From CAYSPT01 sp964432985 (GTDB lineage: Bacteria; Muiribacteriota; CAYSPT01), in the NCBI GenBank assembly GCA_964432985.1, contig CAYSPT010000005.1, positions 1 through 64,000 of the forward strand: a stretch of DNA of 64,000 nucleotides, written 5' to 3'. Positions 32,613-41,255 of this stretch are shown one piece after another; positions within the stretch are counted from its first letter, which is position 1, and each line of letters begins with the position of its first letter. The translations under genes and the position numbers were made by a program. The notes beneath the pieces are model-generated. The model ran no database searches. It saw only the letters and a program-made list of their open reading frames with translations, and was not told where the DNA came from.

Positions 32613-33668
32613 ATGATCGCTTTGGGAAGCCCAAAATCTATTGTGGGGCTTGATATTGGCACGTCAGCCATCAAGCTCGTTCATTTGAAAAGGGGCTCCG
32701 CCGGTCCTCAATTAGTTGGATTTGGAATGGCGCCTCTTCCCCATGAAGGCGTTATCGTCGATGGAGCAATCGTTGACAGCGACAGCATTTCCGGCATTAT
32801 CAAACAGGTGATGGCTACCACCCAAGCCAAGGGTGGCAGTATCGTCACCGCTCTGTCCGGTCAGAATGTTATCGTCCGTTTCATCCGGATGCCGGAGATT
32901 CCCGACGCGGAGCTCAAGGAAACGATAACCTACGAGGCGGAGCAGTACGTTCCGTATCCCATCGATGACGTGGCCATCAGCTTCGAAAAGCTGGCCCGGG
33001 TGGAGAGCGAGGATGTTGGACAATTCCTCATTCTTCTGGTCGTGGCCCAGAAAGAGTTGATCGCCAATTACATGGGAACTCTGAGGATGGCGGGAGTGTC
33101 TCCCTCTGTCCTGGACGTGGACATATTCGCTTCGCTCAACGCGCTTCACGCCAGCTCCCAGGACGGCGTGTCCGCTGTGGTCGATATCGGCGCGGGAACC
33201 ACCAATATCAGCATCCTGAAGGATGGGGTGCTCCAGTTCACCCGTAACATTCCCATAGCGGGCAACAACATAACTACGGTTATTCAAAGCGTGCTGAAGC
33301 TCGATTTCGAGCAAGCCGAGAATATTAAGAAGGAAGAAGGAATCGTTGTGGCCGAAGAAGAGGAAAATGAAGTTTCCGAGGTTGTGCGTACCATAACCGA
33401 GGAGTTGGCTTCGGAGATCAGGCGGTCCTTCGATTATTACAAGGCTCAGTACAGAGAAGGTTTGATTAATAAAATTCTTCTGACCGGAGGGACAGCCAAA
33501 TTGAAGAATCTTGATGTGTTTTTGGCCAATGAGCTCGGCGTTGAAGTCGAGCTTGGTGACCCTCTGATGGGGCTCCAGATAGACATTCCTAACCAGGAGC
33601 AACTCTTTGAGCACATTCAGGAGTTGACGGTTGGGCTTGGTCTGGCGCTCAGAGAGGTGGTGGACTGA
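32613..33668 (+). CDS. pilM: Type IV pilus assembly protein PilM
   Basis: A 351-residue cytosolic actin-like ATPase. Phosphate-1 is IVGLDIGTSAIKLVHLKRG, phosphate-2 VSAVVDIGAGTTNISILKDG, and the adenosine loop ILLTGGTAKLKNLDVFLANE. It binds the PilN N-terminus and links the inner-membrane alignment complex to the pilus motor. GAAGGAGA lies upstream. It is first in pilMNOPQ, with pilN starting at the next base. Confidence 0.96.
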   Translation: MIALGSPKSIVGLDIGTSAIKLVHLKRGSAGPQLVGFGMAPLPHEGVIVDGAIVDSDSISGIIKQVMATTQAKGGSIVTALSGQNVIVRFIRMPEIPDAELKETITYEAEQYVPYPIDDVAISFEKLARVESEDVGQFLILLVVAQKELIANYMGTLRMAGVSPSVLDVDIFASLNALHASSQDGVSAVVDIGAGTTNISILKDGVLQFTRNIPIAGNNITTVIQSVLKLDFEQAENIKKEEGIVVAEEEENEVSEVVRTITEELASEIRRSFDYYKAQYREGLINKILLTGGTAKLKNLDVFLANELGVEVELGDPLMGLQIDIPNQEQLFEHIQELTVGLGLALREVVD

Positions 33669-34298
33669 GTGATTATCCGGGTTAACCTACTACCAGCGAA
33701 GAAAAAGATCGAGCTACCATCGGTACCGATCCTTCCTTTCTTCCTGATAGGGGCAGTGGTAGTGGCAGGCTGGTTCCTGTGGGGTCCTGCGACCGCCAGT
33801 GTCAAATCGTCCATTTCCAAGCTCGAGAAAAAGGTCAAGAAGCTCGAGAAGGAAAAGAAAAAGGCCATCGGTAACAAGCAAGACGAACGCAACAAGAAGA
33901 AAAGGGAAATCGACTGGGTTCGTCAGCAGATCGCGATGATCAAACGCCTGACCGGTGATGATGTTCTGGCATGGTCCACTACCTTTGCGGACCTGACGAA
34001 AGTCGTGCCGAAGAAAACGGTATGGTTGAAGAACGCCAGCTACGAATCGACACAGCGGTTCTCCATCCAGGGTGTTGCGAAACCTCTGGATAAGGATGAT
34101 GACGGTAATCCTATCAAACCGGATGACAGGATGTACTACGAGCCTGTCCGCGCATTCATGAAGGAGCTTGAGGACCATGACAATTTCGATTCGGTTTTCC
34201 TCTCTTCGGCTAATATGGCCAAGCTGCACGATCAGCAGGTGGTCAATTTCGCCATGACCTGCCGAATCAAGAAGGGAGGAGGGATGCTCAATGAATAA
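33669..34298 (+). CDS. pilN: Type IV pilus assembly protein PilN
   Basis: 209 residues. The short cytosolic N-terminus MIIRVNLLPAKKK carries the INLLP motif that binds PilM. One membrane helix (PFFLIGAVVVAGWFLWGP), a lysine-rich coiled coil, and a periplasmic ferredoxin-like domain follow. The GTG start directly follows the pilM stop; GAGGTGG lies within the end of pilM. Confidence 0.94.
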   Translation: MIIRVNLLPAKKKIELPSVPILPFFLIGAVVVAGWFLWGPATASVKSSISKLEKKVKKLEKEKKKAIGNKQDERNKKKREIDWVRQQIAMIKRLTGDDVLAWSTTFADLTKVVPKKTVWLKNASYESTQRFSIQGVAKPLDKDDDGNPIKPDDRMYYEPVRAFMKELEDHDNFDSVFLSSANMAKLHDQQVVNFAMTCRIKKGGGMLNE

Positions 34299-34875
34299 GC
34301 TCTTCGTCATCCTCGCCCTGATTCTCATGGGAGCCATGGGAGGGTACTGGTGGTTTCAGGTGTACACGCCGCTCAACGACCAGGTAGCCAGTCTGGAAGC
34401 CAAGGCGAAAAAGCTCGATAAAGAAATCAAGCAGAACAAGAACATTGACAAGGAACTCGACAGCCTGAAGGCCGAGTACGAGCAGGTTAAAAGAGAGCTC
34501 GCTCGTTACGAGAGCCTGATTTCAACCGAATCGAAAGTTCCCGAAATCCTGGAAAAGACCGAGAGGGTCTGCAAGGAGAGCAAGATCGAGTTTAGAGATA
34601 TACATATTTCCCCTCTGGTGGAATACGAGGGGTACAGCGAAATCCCGATTGAAGTGGGACTTGAAGGAACCTATCACCGGATTGGTGAGTTCCTGGCATC
34701 CATGGAAAACCTGCGGATGCTCAACATCAATTCAGGAACTATCTCAATAACTCCGAAGGGGCGTCCGATACAAGAGAGAGGGGACGATGGGAAACCAATA
34801 ATGGTTCAATTACTCAATGTCACTCTCAATGTGCGAGCGTTCATCCTCACCAGAGGAGGTGGTCTCGTTGATTAA
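34291..34875 (+). CDS. pilO: Type IV pilus assembly protein PilO
   Basis: 194 residues. An N-terminal membrane anchor (LFVILALILMGAMGGYWWF) is followed by a coiled coil and a periplasmic domain: ILEKTERVCKESKIEFRDI, then EVGLEGTYHRIGEFLASMEN. This is the PilO pattern that dimerises with PilN. The start overlaps the last eight bases of pilN, and GGAGGAGGG lies upstream. Confidence 0.94.
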   Translation: MNKLFVILALILMGAMGGYWWFQVYTPLNDQVASLEAKAKKLDKEIKQNKNIDKELDSLKAEYEQVKRELARYESLISTESKVPEILEKTERVCKESKIEFRDIHISPLVEYEGYSEIPIEVGLEGTYHRIGEFLASMENLRMLNINSGTISITPKGRPIQERGDDGKPIMVQLLNVTLNVRAFILTRGGGLVD

Positions 34876-35482
34876 GGCATATAAACTCGACAGGAGTATA
34901 CTGCAGATCCTGGTAGTCATACTGGCAATTGCGCTGATCGGTTTTACACCTTCGCGTCTGCTGGCCCAGGATGATGAATTCGGTGACTTCGACGAGTTCG
35001 GTGATGACGAGTTCGGCGACGACGAGTTCGGCGACGATGAGTTCGGCGACGATGAGTTCGGCGACGATGATGAATTGGGTGATGTTGGATTCGGCGATGA
35101 TTTCGGCGACGATGATTCTGCAGCAGCAACGCCGGGACACAAGCCGTCTGTATACAACCCGTTTGACAGAACTAAAGATCCGTTTCTGCCCATGGTCGGG
35201 CAGAAACCGAAGATGTCCAAACGTCCGACTACGCCAAAACCTACCAGCGGTCCGCAGCGGATCCCCGAACCGGTGGTCCCGGAGGTGGAACTGAGTATTT
35301 TGTGTGTCGTCGGAAACGCAGGAAAACGGCTGGCCCTCGTTGACTTTCAAGGTTCGATTACAGAGATGGGTGAAAGTGACGAGGTCGAAGGAGCTTTCAA
35401 GATAATGTCTATTAAAGAAGACGCTGTTGAGATCTACTCGTATCGGACCAGAAGACGGAAGACCTTTAAGATTGGGGGTTAG
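34868..35482 (+). CDS. pilP: PilP-like periplasmic pilus protein with an acidic DEFG repeat
   Basis: About 204 residues. After an N-terminal hydrophobic export segment comes a run of about eight DDEFGD-type units encoded by an imperfect 15-base DNA repeat (about 34970-35115). Then PFDRTKDPFLPMVGQ, a proline-rich linker, and a C-terminal beta domain (LSILCVVGNAGKRLALVDFQ) match PilP. PilP joins PilNO to the secretin PilQ. The usual lipobox cysteine is missing. I chose TTG 34868 because AGGAGG is eight bases upstream; GTG 34859 is an alternative. It overlaps the pilO end. Confidence 0.85.
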   Translation: MIKAYKLDRSILQILVVILAIALIGFTPSRLLAQDDEFGDFDEFGDDEFGDDEFGDDEFGDDEFGDDDELGDVGFGDDFGDDDSAAATPGHKPSVYNPFDRTKDPFLPMVGQKPKMSKRPTTPKPTSGPQRIPEPVVPEVELSILCVVGNAGKRLALVDFQGSITEMGESDEVEGAFKIMSIKEDAVEIYSYRTRRRKTFKIGG

Positions 35483-35547
35483 GTTTGCGAATGTTTGCTC
35501 GCTTTGGTGTGTTAGGTAGCGGTAGATTCATAGGAGGTGAGTCAGGA

Positions 35548-36831
35548 ATGAAACGGAGTTTATTAATTGTAGCAGTGGTGGTGGCGGGCTTGATGTTTGT
35601 CGAGCAGATCGGTTTGACCGCTGCCCTGGCGCAAGGAGGAGCATCGGAATACATCGATATGGCTATGCGTGATGCCGAGATTACGGATGTGTTGAAGATG
35701 ATCGCCGTCCGTACCGGAGTGAATATCATTCACCACCGGGCCGTCAAAGGCAAGCTCACGCTGAGGCTCAAGGATGTCCACTATGAAAAGGCCCTTGAGT
35801 TGATATGCAAGACGAACGGTTTCAGCTATCGAAAGGTAGGCAACACGTACGTTATTGCACCGCCGAAAGAACTGGAAGAAGGATTCGAGGTTGGGCTCAA
35901 TAAGACGTTTCGCCTGCAGTTTGCGGACGCCGATGATGTCTCGAAGATTCTGACCGGTGTTTTCAAGGGCGCTGCTTCCAAGGTGGAAGTTTCTGTGGAC
36001 AGCAGGATCAACGCCGTGGTGGTCACCGGCAACCAGGCTACTCTGGAACAGGTAGCCAAGCTCATCAAGACCATCGATGTCCCGGTACACCAGGTGATGA
36101 TCGAGGCCAAGATCGTCGAGGTTTCCACAGAAGGCATGCGTGACATCGGGTTTGACTGGGATTGGGGTGTAGGCAAACAAATCGATGAGCAAAACTCGGC
36201 TTCGGGCACCTTCATGTCGGTCACTGAAAGTATGGCTCCCATTCCCAATATTGACGGGTATGATCAGCAGACCGCTCCTGACAACGGCGGGGCATCATTC
36301 TTCAAATTTGGAGATTTCTTCCGCTCTCCGCATTTCTTCCAGGGGACACTTACAGCATTGGAGAAGATAAGCGATGCCAAGACGCTTTCCAATCCGAAAG
36401 TCTCTGCTTTAAATGGCGAGGAAGCAACCATCCATATCGGCCAGAAAGTCATTTACGGCGGCGGTCCTGACAACCCGCCCCAGGAGAAAGATGTCGGTGT
36501 CATCCTGAAGGTTACTCCCAGGATCAACGACGACGGCTGGATAACATGCGCGATCGAACCGGAAGTCAGTTTCGCCATCTTCGAGGGACAGTACCCGAGG
36601 ATCGAGAAACGCACCGCCAATACCACGGTTCGGGTCCGCGACGGCGAAGAAATCCTGATCGGCGGACTGATCCAGGAGACGGACACCAACAGTAATCAGA
36701 AGATTCCGGTGCTGGGAAGCATTCCGATTCTCAAGACCCTGTTCTCCCGTGACACTCGTGATCGTGACAACATGGAGTTGATCATCCTGATTACTCCCCA
36801 CATCATGAGGGCTACCGGCGAGAGGTCCTGA
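35548..36831 (+). CDS. pilQ: Type IV pilus secretin PilQ
   Basis: 427 residues. A signal peptide (MKRSLLIVAVVVAGLMF) is followed by an STN-like N domain (ITDVLKMIAVRTGVNIIHHR), an N1 domain (FRLQFADADDVSKILTGVF and INAVVVTGNQATLEQVAKLI), and the secretin barrel from about residue 190. The end is LIQETDTNSNQKIPVLGSIP, then LFSRDTRDRDNMELIILITP. AMIN domains are absent, so it is shorter than proteobacterial PilQ. AGGAGG nine or so bases upstream fixes the ATG at 35548. A terminator follows. Confidence 0.95.
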   Translation: MKRSLLIVAVVVAGLMFVEQIGLTAALAQGGASEYIDMAMRDAEITDVLKMIAVRTGVNIIHHRAVKGKLTLRLKDVHYEKALELICKTNGFSYRKVGNTYVIAPPKELEEGFEVGLNKTFRLQFADADDVSKILTGVFKGAASKVEVSVDSRINAVVVTGNQATLEQVAKLIKTIDVPVHQVMIEAKIVEVSTEGMRDIGFDWDWGVGKQIDEQNSASGTFMSVTESMAPIPNIDGYDQQTAPDNGGASFFKFGDFFRSPHFFQGTLTALEKISDAKTLSNPKVSALNGEEATIHIGQKVIYGGGPDNPPQEKDVGVILKVTPRINDDGWITCAIEPEVSFAIFEGQYPRIEKRTANTTVRVRDGEEILIGGLIQETDTNSNQKIPVLGSIPILKTLFSRDTRDRDNMELIILITPHIMRATGERS

Positions 36832-36856
36832 GGGACACAGTAACAAAAACGCAAAC

Positions 36857-36889
36857 AAAAAGAGCGCTGCCGTTGGCAGCGCTCTTTTT
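36857..36889 (+). terminator. Rho-independent terminator of the pil operon
   Basis: AGAGCGCTGCC and GGCAGCGCTCT form a perfect 11-pair stem with loop GTT, preceded by an A-run and followed by TTTTT. It lies 26 bases after pilQ. Confidence 0.93.
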
Positions 36890-37087
36890 AAATCTATCTT
36901 GAGGTAAAACTTGGTCTATTCTCGTTTATAGCCACTCCGCCCACACCAATGCCGCACATCGTTCCGAGTCACCGTTCCCACCCTCCAGCCAGAAGAGTAG
37001 AAAGGGGAGGGATTGATAGACATTGTTACTGGATCATATACTCTTCGCTCAATAGAAAGTATAGGCTATCTGGGGTAGAACTATCTT

Positions 37088-37116
37088 TTGCTTTAAACCT
37101 TGTTAGATGGTATTAT
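37088..37116 (+). promoter_or_regulatory. Candidate aroC promoter
   Basis: TTGCTT (37088-37093) and TATTAT (37111-37116) have a 17-base spacer. The transcript would start about 25 bases before the aroC ATG, just ahead of GAGGAGG. Confidence 0.5.
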
Positions 37117-37149
37117 CGTTGCAAATATACGAGGAGGCTTTTAGCGGTA

Positions 37150-38325
37150 ATGATCAGGTGGTTTACGGCTGGAGAATCGCACGGTCCGGCACTAGTGGCC
37201 ATTGTTGAAGGTTTGCCGGCCGGGCTCGAGGTGGATTGTGACGTGATAAACCGGGACCTCGCCCGGCGGCAGATGGGAGTGGGGCGGGGCGGCAGGATGA
37301 AGATCGAACGGGACCGTGTCGAGATTATCTCCGGCGTGCGTTTCGGTCTCACCACCGGTTCGCCAATCGCCTTGAAATTAGAAAACCGGGATTTTGCCAA
37401 TCATCGCCAGGCCATGGCGGTTGCCGGCAAACGTCCCGAAGGAGTCGCGCCGGTAAGGATTCCCCGGCCCGGTCATGCCGATCTGGCCGGATTGATCAAA
37501 TACGGGCTGGACGATATCAGGAACGTCTCCGAACGGGCTTCTGCCCGCGAGACGGCAGCCCGGGTGGCAGCGGGAGGGCTTTTCCGGCTATTTTTGCGTG
37601 CCTGTGGCGTGGAGGTCCAGGCACACGTTATTGCAGTGGGAACAGTTGACTCTTCTGTTGCCGTTCACCATTGCATCCGGGAGATTCGTCAGGCACTTGG
37701 TCCTCATGACGTCGGGTGCGTTGATCAGGACGCCTGTAAAAAAATAGAAATTTTGATTGAGCAAACCCGCGAAAAGGGAGATACGCTGGGTGGGGTATTT
37801 GAAGTAATCGCCGAAGGCGTACCGCCGGGGCTCGGCAGTTACATTCAGTGGGACCTCAGGGCTGACGGCCGACTGGCGGCGGCCCTTATGAGTATCCCCA
37901 CGGTCAAGGGTGTCGAGATCGGAGCCGGTTTTTCCACCGGCCAGGCTCCCGGCTCCGAGGTGATGGACGGTTTCGTCTTTTCTGAAGATGGCCTTTGTTC
38001 TGATATAACTGCGCGCACTTCCAATAACGCCGGTGGAATAGAGGGAGGAGTGACCAACGGCTCTCCGATTATTGTCAGAGCGGCGGTCAAGCCGATTCCA
38101 ACTCTGGGACGGCCTCTCACCACTGTTGATCTTGATACGGGGAAGGCCGTAGCGGCGCCCACCCCCCGGGCCGATGTTTCTGTTCTCGAGGCAGCTTCGG
38201 TAATCGGTGAAGCAGCGCTGCTCGGGGTGCTTGCCTCGCTGATGGTGGAGCGTTTCGGCGGTGACATGATGGATGAAGTCACCCGGCGTGTAATGGATTT
38301 TCGGAAGAGGCTCGGAATCTCGTGA
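37150..38325 (+). CDS. aroC: Chorismate synthase
   Basis: 391 residues. It converts EPSP to chorismate with reduced FMN as the last shikimate-pathway step. Family motifs: MIRWFTAGESHGPALVAIVE, RRQMGVGRGGRMKIE, RPGHADLAGLIKYG, RNVSERASARETAARVAAGG, and ARTSNNAGGIEGGVTNG. The ATG at 37150 starts directly at the conserved N-terminus; GAGGAGG lies 12 bases upstream, a rather long spacing. It overlaps aroK by GTGA. Confidence 0.97.
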   Translation: MIRWFTAGESHGPALVAIVEGLPAGLEVDCDVINRDLARRQMGVGRGGRMKIERDRVEIISGVRFGLTTGSPIALKLENRDFANHRQAMAVAGKRPEGVAPVRIPRPGHADLAGLIKYGLDDIRNVSERASARETAARVAAGGLFRLFLRACGVEVQAHVIAVGTVDSSVAVHHCIREIRQALGPHDVGCVDQDACKKIEILIEQTREKGDTLGGVFEVIAEGVPPGLGSYIQWDLRADGRLAAALMSIPTVKGVEIGAGFSTGQAPGSEVMDGFVFSEDGLCSDITARTSNNAGGIEGGVTNGSPIIVRAAVKPIPTLGRPLTTVDLDTGKAVAAPTPRADVSVLEAASVIGEAALLGVLASLMVERFGGDMMDEVTRRVMDFRKRLGIS

Positions 38326-38852
38326 AAAACCTGGTACTGCTTGGATTCATGGGAGCAGGCAAAACCACGGTGGGAAAACGTGTTGCTGAAAAACTTGACC
38401 TGCAGCTTGTGGAGACGGATGAAGAGATAGAAACGCACTGTCAATTGGCGATCTCGGAGATATTTTCCCGTTTCGGCGAAGAATTTTTTCGCGATGTTGA
38501 ATCGCAAATTGTTGAAAATTGTTGCCACAAAAGCGATTCTCTGGTAATAACTGGTGGAGGTGCCGTACTGAGGGAACAAAACTGGCGGCACTTGAAACAG
38601 GGAGTCACCATTTCTCTTCTGGTTTCTCCTCAAGAGGTTATGAAAAGAGTTGGTGAGGGTCAGGGACGACCGCTTCTCGCAGTGGACGACCCTTTAACAA
38701 GGGTCAGGGAACTTCTCGAGAAGCGCGAAGCTCTCTACCGCATGGCGGATGCACTTGTTCCCACCGATGGGAAATCGGTAGATGAAGTGGTCAAAACTGT
38801 TTTGGCAGTGTATCGGCTTCTACGTCGGGGACGGGGCTGGGCAGCGCGATAA
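38322..38852 (+). CDS. aroK: Shikimate kinase
   Basis: 176 residues. P-loop LLGFMGAGKTTVGKRVAEKL, the shikimate-binding DEEIE with EIFSRFGEEFFRDVES, and VITGGGAVLRE. The lid is GEGQGRPLL. It phosphorylates shikimate with ATP. The GTG start overlaps the aroC stop. Tandem aroC-aroK indicates a shikimate-pathway operon. Confidence 0.96.
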   Translation: MKNLVLLGFMGAGKTTVGKRVAEKLDLQLVETDEEIETHCQLAISEIFSRFGEEFFRDVESQIVENCCHKSDSLVITGGGAVLREQNWRHLKQGVTISLLVSPQEVMKRVGEGQGRPLLAVDDPLTRVRELLEKREALYRMADALVPTDGKSVDEVVKTVLAVYRLLRRGRGWAAR

Positions 38853-38909
38853 ACCGTGCTTGCCCTCCTGGAGCAAGAGACTGTAGAACAAGGAGGATAC
38901 GGGAAAGTA

Positions 38910-39422
38910 ATGCCTGTACAGGAAGGGGATATTGTCAAGGGGGTAGTTTCAGATATCACGCATTTCGGAGCCTTTGTTAAACTGGAAACGGGAGACAAGG
39001 GTTTGATCCATATATCTGAAATCGCGGATACCTATGTCCGGAATGTCAGTGATTACCTCATGGTAAATGATGAAGTTACCGTGAAGGTGATAGCAGTCAA
39101 GGATCGTGGTAAAATCGATCTTTCCATCCGCCGTCTCAAAGAAGGAGAGGGCAAGAAGCCGCAAGCGCAGCAACCTGCAGGACCAGGGCAGCGGCCACCA
39201 TCGCGGCCACCATCGCGACCACCATCGCGGCCACCATCGCGGTCACCATCGCGGCCACCAGCACGCCCACCACGTCATCATCAGGGCTCTCCTCCTTCAC
39301 GGGGAGGACGGGGCGGTGAAGCGTTTGAAGATAAAATAACTTCTTTCTTGAAAAAAAGCTCTGAAAAGCTATCCGACGTTAAAAAGCGCAGCGAGAAGCG
39401 TTCACGCGGGCGCCGGAAATAA
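38910..39422 (+). CDS. S1 RNA-binding domain protein with Arg-Pro-Pro-Ser repeats
   Basis: 170 residues. The first 75 form an S1 fold (VQEGDIVKGVVSDITHFGAF, GLIHISEIAD, KVIAVKDRGKIDLSIRRL), like YugI/general stress protein 13 and single-S1 RNA chaperones. A disordered Pro/Arg/Ser stretch follows, encoded by at least five 12-base units of CCACCATCGCGG type (39196-39260). A very basic end (KKRSEKRSRGRRK) closes the protein. ATG 38910 is placed just before the S1 fold; AGGAGG lies 13 bases upstream. It probably binds RNA or ribosomes. Confidence 0.78.
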   Translation: MPVQEGDIVKGVVSDITHFGAFVKLETGDKGLIHISEIADTYVRNVSDYLMVNDEVTVKVIAVKDRGKIDLSIRRLKEGEGKKPQAQQPAGPGQRPPSRPPSRPPSRPPSRSPSRPPARPPRHHQGSPPSRGGRGGEAFEDKITSFLKKSSEKLSDVKKRSEKRSRGRRK

Positions 39423-39496
39423 AACACGCCGGATACACATTAGCCTTGCCCAGTGCTTATTTACCTAATGTTGATGCGCCTTTTGCACTAAATTCC

Positions 39497-39524
39497 TAAA
39501 GTTTTGCTTTAAGTTTGCCGATAC
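39497..39524 (+). promoter_or_regulatory. Sigma28 (FliA)-type flagellar promoter
   Basis: TAAAGTTT begins at 39497 and GCCGATAC lies at 39517-39524. The spacing from TAAA to GCCGATA is 16 bases, against 15 in the consensus. It lies 38 bases upstream of flgF on the correct strand. Confidence 0.7.
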
Positions 39525-39561
39525 TTATTTTAGCCATTCGAGTAAGGAGGCAACTTGAGGC

Positions 39562-40404
39562 ATGTTACGAGGACTTTATTCAGCGACATCCGGGATGATG
39601 TGTGAAGGCATCCGGCAGCACGTTCTGGCCGATAATCTGGCCAATGTGGATACTACCGGGCACAAAAAACAAAGAGCCGTATTCCGCGCCTACCCGAGTC
39701 ACAACATACACCGGATTCACGACCGCCTTCCCGACGAACCTCCCTTTGTAGCTCCCTGGGACGATCCATCCCTGGGAGACATGGGAACGTGCAACGTTCT
39801 TGAAGAGTTGTACACCGACATGGGGCAGGGCAGGCTCAAGTATACCGGCGAAGATCTGCACATTGCCATTGACGGTCCGGGTTACTTCCTGGTCAAAAGC
39901 CCCCAGGGATACCGTATGTCAAAAGACGGCAGTTTCCATCTGGACCACGACGGGCGGGTAATGAATTCATCGAGCAACCCGCTCATGGTAATGCCGGGAA
40001 GACCGTACAACGACGGCACGTTGATCGTGGATGAAAACGGTATACCCCTGGAAACTCCGTTCCAGGAATTGTTCGTGGATCCCACAAAGGACATCTTAAT
40101 CGACGAAGAAGGCCAGGTGTGGGAGGACACCACGCACCTCGGTTCCATCGTTAGGGTAAAGACGGATGATACCAAGACGTGGCGCAAAGAGGTAAACAGT
40201 CATTTCAACGCTAATGGAAAGTCTTTACGATTCGATGGAATTTCCCGCGTGCAGCAGGGAAACCTGGAGATGTCGAATGTCAACGCGATTACCCAGATGG
40301 TCGAGATGATCGAGTGTCACCGGTATTACGAGATGAACCAGCGGGTCGTTACCAGCCATGATCAGACGTTTAACTCATTGTACAGAATAGCCCAGGCGGG
40401 CTAG
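39562..40404 (+). CDS. flgF: Flagellar basal-body rod protein FlgF
   Basis: 280 residues of the rod/hook family. N-terminal MLRGLYSATSGMMCEGIRQH and LADNLANVDTTGHKK form the coiled-coil D0 helix. The mid region FLVKSPQGYRMSKDGSFHLD is the FlgE/F/G signature. C-terminal QGNLEMSNVNAITQMVEMIE is the D0 partner helix. It builds the proximal rod with FlgG. AAGGAGGCAACTTGAGGC precedes the ATG. Confidence 0.92.
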   Translation: MLRGLYSATSGMMCEGIRQHVLADNLANVDTTGHKKQRAVFRAYPSHNIHRIHDRLPDEPPFVAPWDDPSLGDMGTCNVLEELYTDMGQGRLKYTGEDLHIAIDGPGYFLVKSPQGYRMSKDGSFHLDHDGRVMNSSSNPLMVMPGRPYNDGTLIVDENGIPLETPFQELFVDPTKDILIDEEGQVWEDTTHLGSIVRVKTDDTKTWRKEVNSHFNANGKSLRFDGISRVQQGNLEMSNVNAITQMVEMIECHRYYEMNQRVVTSHDQTFNSLYRIAQAG

Positions 40405-40444
40405 GTGTAGGATCGTATAGGAAGAAGAAAGGGGAAACCGGGAT

Positions 40445-41230
40445 ATGATCGGTTCATTGTGGTCAGCCGCTACCGGCATGATAGCCATGGAGTTGAAAAT
40501 GGACATGATATCCAACAACCTGGCTAATGTAGATACTAACGGATACAAGAAGAGCGCTGTCGACTTCCACGACCTGATCTATGAGCGGATCAAGGCGCCT
40601 GGGGCGCCTGTGGCCGAGGGATCATTTCTTCCCACCGGTATTCAGCTAGGTCACGGTGTCAGGCCGGCAGCCCTCTACAAGCATTACAGCATGGGCCAGT
40701 TCAGGCACACCGACCAGCCGCTTGATGTGCTCATCGAAGGTGAAGGTTTTTTCCAGATCACCATGCCTGACGGCAACACGGCGTATACACGGGATGGGGC
40801 ATTCAAGCTGGATGCTACCAGGACCATCGTGACGTCCAACGGATACCTGGTGCAGCCAGGTGTTACGGTTCCGGAATTGGCAACCCTCATCGATATCGGC
40901 GAGGATGGAACCGTGACGGCACAGGTTGGTAACGACCGGGTCGAGCTGGGGCAGCTCGAAGTGGCCCGGTTCGTAAATCCCCAGGGTCTCGACAGCCGGG
41001 GCGGGAACCTCCACCGGGAGACGTCCGCTTCCGGTCCTCCCATTACCGGTCAGCCCGGTGTGGACGAGGGATTCGGACGGCTCATTTCGGGATTCCTTGA
41101 AAGCTCGAATGTCAAGGCGGTCCGCGAAATGGTAGACATGATTATTACTCAGCGGGCCTACGAGTTGAACTCCAAGGCGATTCAGACTTCAGACTCCATG
41201 CTGCAGGTCGTCAACACCCTGAAGCGGTAA
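40445..41230 (+). CDS. flgG: Flagellar distal rod protein FlgG
   Basis: 261 residues. MIGSLWSAATGMIAMELKMD and ISNNLANVDTNGYKKS open the protein, FFQITMPDGNTAYTRDGAFK is the mid motif, and ESSNVKAVREMVDMIITQRA plus the YELNSKAIQTSDSML end are FlgG-specific. It forms the distal rod that passes through the P and L rings encoded downstream. GGGAAACCGGGAT precedes the ATG. Confidence 0.96.
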   Translation: MIGSLWSAATGMIAMELKMDMISNNLANVDTNGYKKSAVDFHDLIYERIKAPGAPVAEGSFLPTGIQLGHGVRPAALYKHYSMGQFRHTDQPLDVLIEGEGFFQITMPDGNTAYTRDGAFKLDATRTIVTSNGYLVQPGVTVPELATLIDIGEDGTVTAQVGNDRVELGQLEVARFVNPQGLDSRGGNLHRETSASGPPITGQPGVDEGFGRLISGFLESSNVKAVREMVDMIITQRAYELNSKAIQTSDSMLQVVNTLKR

Positions 41231-41255
41231 TGGTAGGGCGTAGAGCCGGGAGGTT

